Positions 52,888-62,372 of a stretch of 64,000 nucleotides of DNA are shown here, piece by piece. A program made the position numbers and the translations under genes. The notes beneath the pieces are model-generated. The model saw only the letters and a program-made list of their open reading frames with translations. It was not told where the DNA came from and ran no database searches. Each line of letters begins with the position of its first letter. Within the stretch, counting starts at the first letter, position 1. This DNA comes from an uncultured Acidimicrobiales bacterium. GTDB lineage: Bacteria > Actinomycetota > Acidimicrobiia > Acidimicrobiales > SZUA-35. The stretch covers positions 1 to 64,000 of the forward strand of contig CALKTH010000001.1 of the NCBI GenBank assembly GCA_937997485.1, written 5' to 3'.

Positions 52888-54957
52888 ATGACCACCGAGC
52901 GACCTCGTTGGCAGTCGATTCTTGCCGTCGCTGCGTTCGTGGCGACGCTGGCCGCCACGCTTCTCGTCTTTGCCGAAGATCGCATCTTTGACGCCGACTC
53001 GTTTGCGACAACGGCAACGGCAACGCTCAGCGACCCCGGAGTCAACGACTACCTGGCCGAGAAAATCAGCGAAGCGTTGATCGAGCAGGTTCCCGATCTG
53101 GCAATCGGCGGCCCAGTCCTCACCGAAGTGACCGGGGCCGTGCTCCAGTCACCACCTGCGGCGCGTGTGGTCGAGGCCTCAACCCGAGAAACGCACCGAG
53201 CCGTTTTCGAGCGCTCCGAGAACACGCTCGCCCTCCAACTCTCTGATCTTGTCGTCTCGATCGACCAGGCACTCACAGCCGTCAGCCCCGACCTCGCCGC
53301 AGCGATACCCGAAGAGGTGAGCACGCTCTCGGTCGAGATCAGTTCTGGCGAGTTTGCTGCCGACGCTGTGCGGCTGGCCGAACGAGTTCGAATACTCACC
53401 TTCCTGCTCGTCGCCGTGGCAGCACTGCTGCTCGTTGCGCTCGTCGTGGTCGAGGGGCGGATCTTCGCTGGCCTCACTCGCATGGGGCTCGTGGTGGCGT
53501 TGGTTGGCCTGTTTCTCGTCGTCTCTCGTGGTGTCGGCGCCACGGTGTTGTCGTCCTATGGCAGCACGCCCCTCGAGAGCGCCGCACTCGCCGGCGCGTG
53601 GAACGTCGTGCTCGGCGATCTGGCCACGTGGGGCTGGGTCATGATCGTGATCGGCGCCATCTCCGCCAGCCTCGGCTGGGCCGTCGGCGAGGCTGGCCGT
53701 CTCGACGCCAGTCTTCGGGGCCTCCTCGCTCACGTCCACTCAGAACCTTCCACTCCCGTCGGCCAGGCAGCCCGGGGTGCCGCGCTTTTGTCGCTGGCGT
53801 GGTGGGCGTTGGTCGCGCCGGGCTCGTTGCTCGAGGCCGCGGTGAGATGCGCTGGACTCGCACTTGCGATCGTTGTGCTGGCCCGGTTCATCGAGCAGTC
53901 CGGTATCGCAGAGTGGCTGAAGAGTCGGGAGCCCGAGCCCAGTGCGGTGGTCTCGCCACGATCACTGGCGGCTCGAGCCGCGCTCCCTGCCCTGATCGTG
54001 CTGGGCCTCGGCGTCGTCGGGGTTCTGTTGCTCTCGCAGAATGACAATGCCTCTGCCTTGTTCGACCCAGACGCGTGCAACGGACACGTCGAGCTCTGTG
54101 AGCGGCCGCTGGACGAGGTCACCATGGCCGCCTCGCACAACGCAATGTCTTCAACGGCGACCGGCTTCTACCTTCCCAATCACCTCAGCACGATCCGAGC
54201 CCAGCTCGATCACGGCGTTCGAGCCTTCATGATCGACACCGTGTACGGCCGGCCGGCAACGAACGGCACGATTCGCACAGAGCTCGATCTGGTCGACGTC
54301 GACAGCTTGGACAGCGAAGCGCTCATTGCTGCCGAGGCCGTCCGGGCGCGGCAGGGTGCCGACCTCGGCGATCGAGGGGTGTACCTCTGCCATGGCTTTT
54401 GCGAGATCGGGGCTCTCGACGCCGTCGACGAGATGCGCTCGTTTCGATCCTGGCTCGACGACAATCCTCGTGAGGTCGTGATCTTCCTCGTCCAAGACGC
54501 GACCGCACCTCAGGACACCGCCGCACTGTTCGTAGAAGCGGGATTCGAGGATCTCGTCCTCACCCAGGATCTCGACGCACCGTTTCCCACACTCGCCGAG
54601 ATGATCGACACCAATCGCCGGGTGTTCGTGATGGTCGAGGAAGACGGTGGGGACGTCGAGTGGCTGCATCCAGCGTTCGAGTTCAGCCAAGAGACACCGT
54701 TCAGCTTCGCCTCAACCGGGGAGTTTTCGTGTGCTCCAAACCGGGGAGATGCGAGTTCCCCGCTGTTCGTGATCAACCACTTCATCACCCTTGCTCGCCC
54801 GAGCAACCAGCGCATCAACAGCAGCGAAGAACTCAACACACGCGTTGCTGATTGCGAGCGCGAGCGGGGCCTACAACCGAACCTCATCGCCGTTGATTTC
54901 GCCACAAAAGGCGAGGTCATGGCCGTTGTTGATGCCCTCAACGGCGTGGGCGACTGA
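52888..54957 (+). CDS. Multi-pass membrane protein with exterior PI-PLC-like domain
   Basis: 689 residues. The N-terminal 410 residues have about six membrane helices (first at 9-28, then pairs around 166-215, then 245-265 and 300-330, and one before the exterior domain, ALPALIVLGLGVVGVLLL). The C-terminal 280 residues look like the X region of PI-specific phospholipase C: TMAASHNAMSS (first His), VRAFMIDTVYG and LCHGFCEIG (second His), then PREVVIFLVQDA. It is probably a lipid-headgroup phosphodiesterase facing outside. The combination is uncommon. Confidence 0.78.
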   Translation: MTTERPRWQSILAVAAFVATLAATLLVFAEDRIFDADSFATTATATLSDPGVNDYLAEKISEALIEQVPDLAIGGPVLTEVTGAVLQSPPAARVVEASTRETHRAVFERSENTLALQLSDLVVSIDQALTAVSPDLAAAIPEEVSTLSVEISSGEFAADAVRLAERVRILTFLLVAVAALLLVALVVVEGRIFAGLTRMGLVVALVGLFLVVSRGVGATVLSSYGSTPLESAALAGAWNVVLGDLATWGWVMIVIGAISASLGWAVGEAGRLDASLRGLLAHVHSEPSTPVGQAARGAALLSLAWWALVAPGSLLEAAVRCAGLALAIVVLARFIEQSGIAEWLKSREPEPSAVVSPRSLAARAALPALIVLGLGVVGVLLLSQNDNASALFDPDACNGHVELCERPLDEVTMAASHNAMSSTATGFYLPNHLSTIRAQLDHGVRAFMIDTVYGRPATNGTIRTELDLVDVDSLDSEALIAAEAVRARQGADLGDRGVYLCHGFCEIGALDAVDEMRSFRSWLDDNPREVVIFLVQDATAPQDTAALFVEAGFEDLVLTQDLDAPFPTLAEMIDTNRRVFVMVEEDGGDVEWLHPAFEFSQETPFSFASTGEFSCAPNRGDASSPLFVINHFITLARPSNQRINSSEELNTRVADCERERGLQPNLIAVDFATKGEVMAVVDALNGVGD

Positions 54958-55109
54958 CCGCTCAACTCCGACCGACCGCGCACTTGACTGATGGCCCAGC
55001 GGACAGCGCCTGACATCAACTTCCGCCCTCCATCGACCGCGCTTGAACGAGGCGCATGTCACTAGATGTCGCTTGCGCAACATGTCGGCCAAGGGGTACG
55101 TTCCACATC

Positions 55110-55146
55110 GACAGGTTGCGGCGAAAGGGTGACGACAGCACCTGTC
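55110..55146. promoter_or_regulatory. Inverted repeat upstream of ectB-like gene
   Basis: GACAGGT (55110-55116) and ACCTGTC (55140-55146) form arms 23 bases apart, 38 bases ahead of the start. Followed by an AT-rich CATTATTTTTTGAGGGG that includes the ribosome site. Likely a regulated promoter for the polycation locus. Confidence 0.4.
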
Positions 55147-55183
55147 TTCATAGCGGCGGGCATTATTTTTTGAGGGGAAAACA

Positions 55184-56497
55184 ATGACAAACGCAGAGAT
55201 CTTCCACGCCCGAGAATCGGGCGTGCGAAGCTATTGCCGATCGTTCGATGCGGTCTTCACACGAGCTCACGGCAGCGTCGTGGAGGACGAGACCGGAAGA
55301 GAATTCATCGACTTGCTGGCTGGTTGTTCATCACTGAACTACGGCCACAACGATCCAGACATGACCGACGCCCTGGTGGCGCACATTCAGAGCGGTGGGC
55401 TTTCGCTTGCACTCGACACCTACACCGATGCGAAGCGCAGCTTCCTCGAGACGTTCACACAGCGCATTCTCGAACCACGACAGATGCCTCACCGTGTGCA
55501 CTTCACGGGTCCGACAGGTGCCAACGCAGTCGAAGCAGCACTGAAGTTGGCTCGGAAGGTCACGGGCCGCAGCAGCGTGATTGCTTTCACGAACGGCTTC
55601 CACGGCTGCACACTCGGGGCGTTGGCGGCGACCGGCAACCAGCACCACCGGATGAACCTGCCGCTTCCTGGCATCGCACGAGCGGCCTTTGACGGCTACT
55701 TCGGACCTGACGTCGACACGGCGGGGATGCTGGAACAGCTGCTCAACGACCCGTCCAGCGGGTTCGATCGCCCGGCGGCGATCCTCGTTGAGACGGTCCA
55801 GGGCGAGGGTGGCCTCAACGCCGCCTCCGCCGGCTGGCTCCGCAAGATCAGCGCGTTGGCCGAGCGCCACGGCGCGCTGATGATCGTCGACGACATCCAA
55901 GCTGGCTGCGGCCGCACCGGTTCCTTCTTCAGCTTCGAGACGCTCGGCTTCATGCCGGACATGATCACGATGTCGAAGTCCCTCTCGGGATTCGGACTGC
56001 CGTTTGCGCTCATGCTCATGCGTCCAGGCATCGATCAGTGGACACCGGGCGAACACAACGGAACGTTCCGGGGCAACACCCACGCCTTCGTCACTTCCAA
56101 GGTCATGCTCGACAAGTTCTGGACTGATCGGGCATTCGAAGACACCATCGGTCGCCGAGCATCGATCGTCGCCGACGGCCTCACCCGTATGCAGATGCTC
56201 GTCCCTGGTTCTCGGTTGAAGGGTCGCAGCATGATGCGTGGCCTCGAGGTACCAACAGGTGAGCTGGCATCAGAAATCTGCCGTCAGGCCTTCGAACTCG
56301 ACCTCATTCTCGAGACGTCTGGTGCCCGGGGACAGGTCGTGAAGATCCTTGCGCCGCTGACCACGCCGGACGAGCTGCTTCTCGAGGCCTTTGATCGGCT
56401 CGAAGAAGCAACGCGGCGAGCGCTGGCATCGCGGGCGATGGAGCCCTCCGTGGCCGACACGGTCATCGAGCTCCGCGCCGTCGACGTTCTCAGCTGA
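55184..56497 (+). CDS. ectB: EctB-type diaminobutyrate-2-oxoglutarate aminotransferase
   Basis: 437 residues, class III PLP aminotransferase. The PLP lysine is Lys265 in MSKSLSGFGLPF and the cofactor Asp236 is in IVDDIQAGCGRTG; FTGPTGANAVEAALKLARKVTGR and FHGCTLGALAATGN are characteristic of EctB and related L-2,4-diaminobutyrate aminotransferases rather than of acetylornithine enzymes. It should convert aspartate semialdehyde and glutamate to L-2,4-diaminobutyrate. There is no ectA or ectC nearby, so ectoine is not the likely product. Followed after 16 bases by the NRPS, so the two are co-transcribed. Strong GAGGGG site upstream of ATG 55184. Confidence 0.85.
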   Translation: MTNAEIFHARESGVRSYCRSFDAVFTRAHGSVVEDETGREFIDLLAGCSSLNYGHNDPDMTDALVAHIQSGGLSLALDTYTDAKRSFLETFTQRILEPRQMPHRVHFTGPTGANAVEAALKLARKVTGRSSVIAFTNGFHGCTLGALAATGNQHHRMNLPLPGIARAAFDGYFGPDVDTAGMLEQLLNDPSSGFDRPAAILVETVQGEGGLNAASAGWLRKISALAERHGALMIVDDIQAGCGRTGSFFSFETLGFMPDMITMSKSLSGFGLPFALMLMRPGIDQWTPGEHNGTFRGNTHAFVTSKVMLDKFWTDRAFEDTIGRRASIVADGLTRMQMLVPGSRLKGRSMMRGLEVPTGELASEICRQAFELDLILETSGARGQVVKILAPLTTPDELLLEAFDRLEEATRRALASRAMEPSVADTVIELRAVDVLS

Positions 56498-56513
56498 AAC
56501 TGGCTGAGGCGAC

Positions 56514-59500
56514 ATGACAATTACAGACGAGCGGCTCGAGGCTGCGCCCGCGAACAACGCGTTCGTCCTCGAGCGCACGGACCGATCCAACGCTCCCCGG
56601 CATCAGATCGGGGAGCGCCTCCACCATCTCTTCGAGCAGCGTTGCGATGAGCATCAGATCAACGCTGCGACGTCGGACGACGCGACCGAGCCACTCGCAG
56701 TCGTGAGTCCCACGGGTGAGTGGAGCTTCGGCGAGCTCGACCGATTGGCGAATCGCATCGCCCACTGGTTGCTTGCCGAGGCAGTTCGGCCGGGAGATCA
56801 CGTCGGCGTTGTGCTCGGTCGATCGGCCGACACCTACGCGACGCTGCTCGCGATTTCGAAGATCGGTGCGGTCTTTGTGCCCATGGATGCCTCCTTCCCG
56901 GTGGACCGTGTCGACTTCATCTGTGAGGACTCCGGCGCCGACGTGCTCGTCACGAACGAGGCGGGGGCGGTCAACCTCGAGGGCGCTGCGGCTCGGCTGC
57001 TGATTGTCGATCAGCTCGATCAGTGTTCGCTTCCGTCGCACCGACCAACCGAGTTTGAGGTTGGACCGATGGTCACCGAGCGGAGCTATGTCATCTACAC
57101 CTCAGGATCCACAGGCAAGCCCAAGGGTGTGCCGATCAATCAGGACAGCATCTGCAACTTCGTTCGCGTGGCCGCTGAGGAGTACGGCTACATTGAGGAA
57201 GACCGCGTCTACCAAGGGCTCACCATCGCGTTCGACTTCAGCGTGGAAGAGATCTGGGTGCCACTGCTGGCCGGCGCGGCGCTCGTGCCCAACGAGACCG
57301 GCGCCAGCCTCGTCGGCGACGATCTCACCCGATTTCTCGAACAGCATCAGGTGACCGCGCTGTGTTGTGTCCCCACCTTGCTGGCCACCGTCGACCCTGG
57401 TCTGGACAAACTCCGCTTGCTCATCCTGTCCGGCGAGGCATGCCCCTCGGAACTCGCTGCCCGCTGGCACCGATCGGGCCGTCGCATTCTCAACGCGTAT
57501 GGTCCGACCGAGACGACGGTGACTGCGACGGTCGCCGTTCTGGAGCCAGACGAGACGTTGACGATCGGCCAGCCGCTCCCTACCTACAGCATCGTGATCC
57601 TGGATCCGGACCACCCGGAAGTGCTGGCGAAGGGTGCGGTGGGTGAGATCGGCATCGCTGGCATCGGCGTGTCGCCCGGTTACCTCAACCGGCCGGAGAA
57701 GACCGCGGCCGCGTTCGTTCCAGACTTCCTCCACCTGCCGAACAACCCGACCGGCCTCATCTATCGCTCCGGTGATCTCGGCCGGATCAACGACGACGAC
57801 AATGTCGAGTACCTCGGACGAATCGACACACAGGTGAAGATCCGGGGCTACCGGATCGAGCTCATCGAGATCGAGTCCGTCTTGCTCCAACTCGATGGCA
57901 TCGCCCAAGCAGCTGTCGAGGTCTTCGAGCGTCGTCCAGGGCACAAGGAACTCGTTGCCTACTACTCCCTGACCGAGCAAGCTCGACGAGACGCAGAACG
58001 CAACCCGAACTCAGGGCGTGACGCCGACATTGCTGCCCACCTTCGCCAAGCGCTTCCGGCCTACATGGTGCCGAGCCAGTACGAAGAACTTGAAGCGCTG
58101 CCACTCTTGCCAAGCGACAAGGTCGACCGCAAGGCCCTGCCCGCCCCCTCCCTGCAACGCCTCGGCTCCACGAACGAGGTGGTGCCACCAGAGACGGAGC
58201 TCGAAGAACACGTTGCCGCCACGCTGGCTGACCTTCTCGGGCTGGAGGAAGTCTCCGTCGTCGACAACTTCTTCGACGACTTCGGTGCCGACTCGCTCAC
58301 GATGGCTCAGCTGGGCACCATCATTCGGACCGATCTCGACATCGCCGATTTCGAGATGCGTGACCTCTACGCATATCCGACCGTGCGCGCCTTGGCAGAG
58401 CGACTGGAGACTGCCAAAGCAGAAGGTCTCGTCGCGGTCGTTCGAACCGACGACACCCACATCGCCTCCACCTTCTCCTACATCGCGTGCGGCGTGGCAC
58501 AGATCGTCGGCGGTGCCATCTACGGCGCATCGGCACTCGCGTTCGCTGTGTGGCTCGCCCATTGGACGGTGGACGGCAGCGGCTTCGCAGAGGTGTACCA
58601 GCGAGCCTTCCTCGCGTTCGGGGCGTTCTTCGTTGCGCTCTCCGTCGTTCCCATCTTGTTGAAGTGGGCGCTCATCGGCCGCTGGAAGGAGGAGACGTTC
58701 CCGATCTGGGGCTGGAAGTTCTTCCGCTACTGGTTCATCAACCGCGCCGTCGCTGTGTCGCCCGCCGGCCGCATGGTGGGCACGCCCCTTCAGATCGCTC
58801 ATCTCAAAGCACTTGGGGCAGACATCAGCTGGAACGCGGTCATCCAGACAAAGAGCCCACTGTGCACCGACCTGATCTCCATTGGCGACGAAGCGGTTGT
58901 CATGAGCGGTGCGCTCCTCAACGGTCATGAGGCGATCAGCGGCCGCATCCACACCGGACCCGTTTCCATCGGTGACCGGGCCTTCGTCGGGATGGGCAGC
59001 GCGCTCGGCATCGGCACCGCGGTCGGAAACGACGCCCAGCTCGCCCACGCGTCTGCTCTCCTGCCGGGGCAGGCCATCCCGGACGGCGAGCGGTGGCATG
59101 GAGCGCCAGCGGAGCCCACCTCCACCGATCATCGGGTTGTGCACGGCGGTTCGTCCAGCGTGCGCCGACGCGTGACCTACAGCGCGATGATCCTCTCTTG
59201 GATCTGCTTCGTCACCGGGCCCCTGTTGCTCATCGTGCTCGATCTCGCCGTAGCACTCGGCCCCGCTGACATCGCCGCAGCGCTCGGCTCCGGCCGGATC
59301 GCCCAAGCGTTGGTGATCGCCGGTCTCGCCACGGGCTTCTTCTTCAGCACCATCGTCTTCGCCTTCGTCTCAAAGATGATCGTTCCTCGGCTCGCGAACC
59401 GGTTCATCGTCCCTGGCATCGAGTACCCGCTGTACGGCTGGCGCTACGCCCTGAATCGGTCCGTTCGAACTCGCTCCAACTCCAAGTTCTTCAACGACCT

Positions 59501-60614
59501 TCTTGGCGACAGTTCTGCCATCCCCCACTACCTCAGCATGGTGGGCCTGCGAGTTGACCGAACGGTGCAAACAGGCTCGAACTTCGGCACCACACAGAAG
59601 TGGGACAACCCGTTCCTCACCCAGTTCGGCGCTGGAACGATGGTCTCGGACAACCTCAACTGCGGGAACACGAACTACTCCCCCGGCAAGTTCGCGGTCC
59701 ATCCCGTCGTGATCAAGGACGACAACTTCTTCGGCAACAACCTCCAGATTCCCGTTCGACACACCGTCGGGAACAACGTCCTGCTTGCGACCAAAGCGAT
59801 GTTCCCGATCGACGGTGATCGGCGAGAGAACGTGGGCCTTCTGGGTAGCCCCGCCTTCGAGATTCCTCGATCGGTCGAACGAGATCGGGAGCAAGAGCGC
59901 TATCAGGATCCCGACGTTCTTGCCGAACAGCTTCGACGGAAGCTCCGCCACAACATCGGTTCGATGGCCATCTTCGTCGGCGCCCAACTCACCTTCTTCA
60001 TCAGCGCGATCTTGATTCTGGTTGGCCTCTACGGCATCGTCGGCCTGTCATCAACGCAGACCGCGTTCTTCGGCTCCTATCTGCTGTTCCCTCTGGCCCT
60101 CGTCTACTTCACGGCGCTCGAGTGGGTCATGCTTGGCTTCCGGCGACTCCAGCCCCGATCGTGCTCGATCTATGACGAGTACTTCTGGAGTCATGAGCGG
60201 TTCTGGAAGGTGCTCGGGCTCCGTCCGTGGATCGCTCTGGCTGGCACCCCACTGCGCGGCCTGGGGTGGCGCCTGCTCGGCATGCGGGTGGGCAAGAAGC
60301 TGTACGACGCCGGCGCGCCGGCCCCTGAAGCCTCGCTCGTCACCATTGGCGACCACTGCACCATCAACCGCGGCGTCGTCATCCAAGGTCATTCGCTCGA
60401 GGACGGCGCGTTCAAGAGCGATCACATCGTGATTGGCGATCGCTGCAGCCTGAGTAGTGACTCTTTCATCCACTACGGCACCGAGCTGGGAGCCGGCACC
60501 GAGATCGCACCTTCCTCCTTTGTCATGAAGGGTCAGGTTTCTGCCCCCAATTCGCGTTGGGAAGGCAACCCGGCGGCTCCCGCAATGGTGCGGCACGATC
60601 GTATTTGCGACTAG
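56514..60614 (+). CDS. Pls/PosA-type nonribosomal peptide synthetase (A-T-membrane/LbH)
   Basis: 1366 residues. Adenylation domain 30-545: YTSGSTGKPKG (195-205), DFSVEEIWV (241-249), NAYGPTE (327-333), YRSGDL (417-422), GRIDTQVKIRGYRIEL (435-450) and the catalytic lysine in SDKVDRKAL (534-542). Carrier domain about 560-630 with phosphopantetheine Ser594 in DDFGADSL. Then membrane helices (655-720), an LbH-like block (745-870), helices (about 920-990), a second LbH block (1060-1130), helices (1180-1235) and a last LbH block (1310-1345). The pocket has Asp241 in the position of GrsA Asp235 and an acidic Glu245 in the position of GrsA Trp239, as expected for a diamino acid. Likely polymerises or transfers diaminobutyrate. 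No condensation or thioesterase domain is present. Confidence 0.87.
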   Translation: MTITDERLEAAPANNAFVLERTDRSNAPRHQIGERLHHLFEQRCDEHQINAATSDDATEPLAVVSPTGEWSFGELDRLANRIAHWLLAEAVRPGDHVGVVLGRSADTYATLLAISKIGAVFVPMDASFPVDRVDFICEDSGADVLVTNEAGAVNLEGAAARLLIVDQLDQCSLPSHRPTEFEVGPMVTERSYVIYTSGSTGKPKGVPINQDSICNFVRVAAEEYGYIEEDRVYQGLTIAFDFSVEEIWVPLLAGAALVPNETGASLVGDDLTRFLEQHQVTALCCVPTLLATVDPGLDKLRLLILSGEACPSELAARWHRSGRRILNAYGPTETTVTATVAVLEPDETLTIGQPLPTYSIVILDPDHPEVLAKGAVGEIGIAGIGVSPGYLNRPEKTAAAFVPDFLHLPNNPTGLIYRSGDLGRINDDDNVEYLGRIDTQVKIRGYRIELIEIESVLLQLDGIAQAAVEVFERRPGHKELVAYYSLTEQARRDAERNPNSGRDADIAAHLRQALPAYMVPSQYEELEALPLLPSDKVDRKALPAPSLQRLGSTNEVVPPETELEEHVAATLADLLGLEEVSVVDNFFDDFGADSLTMAQLGTIIRTDLDIADFEMRDLYAYPTVRALAERLETAKAEGLVAVVRTDDTHIASTFSYIACGVAQIVGGAIYGASALAFAVWLAHWTVDGSGFAEVYQRAFLAFGAFFVALSVVPILLKWALIGRWKEETFPIWGWKFFRYWFINRAVAVSPAGRMVGTPLQIAHLKALGADISWNAVIQTKSPLCTDLISIGDEAVVMSGALLNGHEAISGRIHTGPVSIGDRAFVGMGSALGIGTAVGNDAQLAHASALLPGQAIPDGERWHGAPAEPTSTDHRVVHGGSSSVRRRVTYSAMILSWICFVTGPLLLIVLDLAVALGPADIAAALGSGRIAQALVIAGLATGFFFSTIVFAFVSKMIVPRLANRFIVPGIEYPLYGWRYALNRSVRTRSNSKFFNDLLGDSSAIPHYLSMVGLRVDRTVQTGSNFGTTQKWDNPFLTQFGAGTMVSDNLNCGNTNYSPGKFAVHPVVIKDDNFFGNNLQIPVRHTVGNNVLLATKAMFPIDGDRRENVGLLGSPAFEIPRSVERDREQERYQDPDVLAEQLRRKLRHNIGSMAIFVGAQLTFFISAILILVGLYGIVGLSSTQTAFFGSYLLFPLALVYFTALEWVMLGFRRLQPRSCSIYDEYFWSHERFWKVLGLRPWIALAGTPLRGLGWRLLGMRVGKKLYDAGAPAPEASLVTIGDHCTINRGVVIQGHSLEDGAFKSDHIVIGDRCSLSSDSFIHYGTELGAGTEIAPSSFVMKGQVSAPNSRWEGNPAAPAMVRHDRICD

Positions 60615-60701
60615 TCGAGCCGACTTTTCAAGCAATCGATGCGATGACTCCCCGGGGAGTCGTACCTCCGCCTTCTAGGTCAGTAGGCCCTTCCTAGGAT
60701 C

Positions 60702-60714
60702 GTCATCTGATGAC
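60702..60714. promoter_or_regulatory. GTCATC-T-GATGAC dyad
   Basis: Perfect 6-bp inverted repeat in the 202-base gap before the hydroxylase-like gene, near an AT-rich stretch (TTTGCCGACAACATTTATG). Possible operator or start-site element. The rest of this gap shows no gene. Confidence 0.4.
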
Positions 60715-60816
60715 AGTTGTTTGCCGACAACATTTATGTCATTCTGGCTGATGCGGCGGGTCTGAGGGAGACCCGAGAGGTAGCGGGTCCTCATTCGAAC
60801 CCGGGCGTGGTGGTTT

Positions 60817-61806
60817 GTGCGGATATTGAAGAGTCGGGTTGATGCGCTGGTTTTCGGCGCGCTTGTTGTCCTGGGTCTGGTGCTGATGGCGCCACTGGTT
60901 GGTTTGTCCAACCCCATTGCGACGGTATTGACGGACATTTTCGGAACCAGGATCGTGCTGATGCTCGCTCCGGCTTCCATCGTTGTCTGTGCAGCGATCT
61001 TTACGTTGGAGCGATGGATTCCTGCGGTTGATCAAGAGCAGTTCGGTCCGGGCTTTGCCCAGGATGCGGTTTACTTCTTCATCAGCCAGCCATTCGCCTG
61101 GTGGGTGTTTGCGGCGACGGCGCCAGCAACGTATCGATGGGCTGACGCCAATGCCAGCTGGATCATCTTCGATCAGGCAAAGTCCTGGCCCATTTGGCTG
61201 AGCGGCGGCATTGCGTTCTTGATCGCGGACTTTCTTTTCTGGGCGCGGCACTACGCACGCCACAAGATTCCACTGCTGTGGCGCTTCCACGAGGTGCACC
61301 ACTCACAGACCGAATACAACCTGTTCACGGACCGACGCGTGCACCTGATGGACACGCTGGGCAGCAAGCTCCTCGGATGGGTTCCGCTGCTGGTTGTTGG
61401 CCCTGACCTTCGTTCCTACAGCGTTCCCGTGGCGGTCGCCGGCCTGATCGTCGGCTGGTATCCGATCTTCTATCACGCCAACGTGCGAACCAACATGGGG
61501 CCCCTGCGCTACCTCATCATCACGCCGCAAACCCACCGGATCCATCACTCGCGAGAACTGAAGCACTACGACACGAACTTCGGTCTCTACCTGTCGATCT
61601 GGGACCGCATGTTCGGCACCTACTCTGGTGATGACGGCGACTACCCCCAGACCGGCGTGGCCGGGTCAACGCTTCCGATGGAAACCAGCCGCCACCCCAT
61701 CGATCTCGTCAAGACCTACGTCGCTCAATTCGTGCACCCCTTCAAGCGTCGGAGTCCGGCCTTAGAGGAAGAGCGCAAGCCAGAGGTTTTCGCCGAGGCC
61801 CACTGA
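60817..61806 (+). CDS. Sterol desaturase / fatty acid hydroxylase family membrane protein
   Basis: 329 residues from GTG 60817. Eight conserved histidines around a di-iron site: HYARHK, FHEVHHS, HANVR, THRIHHS, and HYDTN, with four to five membrane helices. Family members hydroxylate or desaturate a lipid chain or sterol. Being downstream of a Pls-type NRPS suggests that it modifies a lipid to which the peptide is attached, or serves as an unrelated neighbour. Its own leader of 202 bases suggests it may be transcribed separately. Confidence 0.85.
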   Translation: MRILKSRVDALVFGALVVLGLVLMAPLVGLSNPIATVLTDIFGTRIVLMLAPASIVVCAAIFTLERWIPAVDQEQFGPGFAQDAVYFFISQPFAWWVFAATAPATYRWADANASWIIFDQAKSWPIWLSGGIAFLIADFLFWARHYARHKIPLLWRFHEVHHSQTEYNLFTDRRVHLMDTLGSKLLGWVPLLVVGPDLRSYSVPVAVAGLIVGWYPIFYHANVRTNMGPLRYLIITPQTHRIHHSRELKHYDTNFGLYLSIWDRMFGTYSGDDGDYPQTGVAGSTLPMETSRHPIDLVKTYVAQFVHPFKRRSPALEEERKPEVFAEAH

Positions 61807-61811
61807 GCCGA

Positions 61812-62372
61812 TCAGCGAATGTGAGCGAGCCTGGCCCGGAGGCGGAGCAGTCCGTCCCGGATCCGGCGTTTCACCGTACCGACCGGTAGTCCGAGAAGGC
61901 GGGCCACTTCGATGTAGGTGTGGTCGCCGAAGAACGCCAGCACGATCGCCTCGCGCTGCTTGTCGCTCAGTACGTCGAGTGCCTCGACGAGCGAGTCACC
62001 GTCGAGTCTGACCAAGACATCCTCGGCGATGAAGACGTCCTGCTGCGGTTCACGAAGAAGCGCTCGCAACTCACGTCGTTGCTGCGCCTGCTCGGACCGA
62101 ATGCGATCGATCGTCCGCCGGCGAGCAATGGTGGCGGCGAACCCACACGGATTCCCCGTCAACCAGTCGACCCGATCGGCCTTTCTCCACACCTCGAGCA
62201 TCACGTCCTGCACGATCTCCTCCGCGGAACTCGGCCATGTTCCGAGCGAGCGCCGAACCGTTCCAGCAACTGCCACCAGAAGTTGGTCGTGCCACCGTTC
62301 GAATTCGTCTCGAGCCGAATCCAGCGTCGCCCTGCTGGAGGTGCGAGCTCTCGGTCTCTCCACTGCAGTCAT
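61812..62372 (-). CDS. ECF-type sigma-70 factor
   Basis: 186 residues. Region 2: RRSLGTWPSSAEEIVQDVMLEVWRKADRV with the following RRRTIDRIRSEQAQ; region 4: LSDKQREAIVLAFFGDHTYIEVARLLGLPVGTVKRRIRDGLLRLR with the helix-turn-helix. The linker has a short acidic stretch (RLDGDSLVEAL). No anti-sigma gene follows on this strand. Ends 5 bases from the convergent hydroxylase-like gene, so it is probably not part of that locus. The upstream gap to 62557 shows no gene. Confidence 0.88.
   Translation of the reverse strand: MTAVERPRARTSSRATLDSARDEFERWHDQLLVAVAGTVRRSLGTWPSSAEEIVQDVMLEVWRKADRVDWLTGNPCGFAATIARRRTIDRIRSEQAQQRRELRALLREPQQDVFIAEDVLVRLDGDSLVEALDVLSDKQREAIVLAFFGDHTYIEVARLLGLPVGTVKRRIRDGLLRLRARLAHIR

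Noticed and set aside
58011-59306. 431-codon - strand frame opposite the NRPS
   Set aside because: Antisense of the carrier and membrane part; no family signature.
55184-61806. Ectoine biosynthesis operon
   Set aside because: Only the aminotransferase is present; no acetyltransferase (ectA) or cyclase (ectC).
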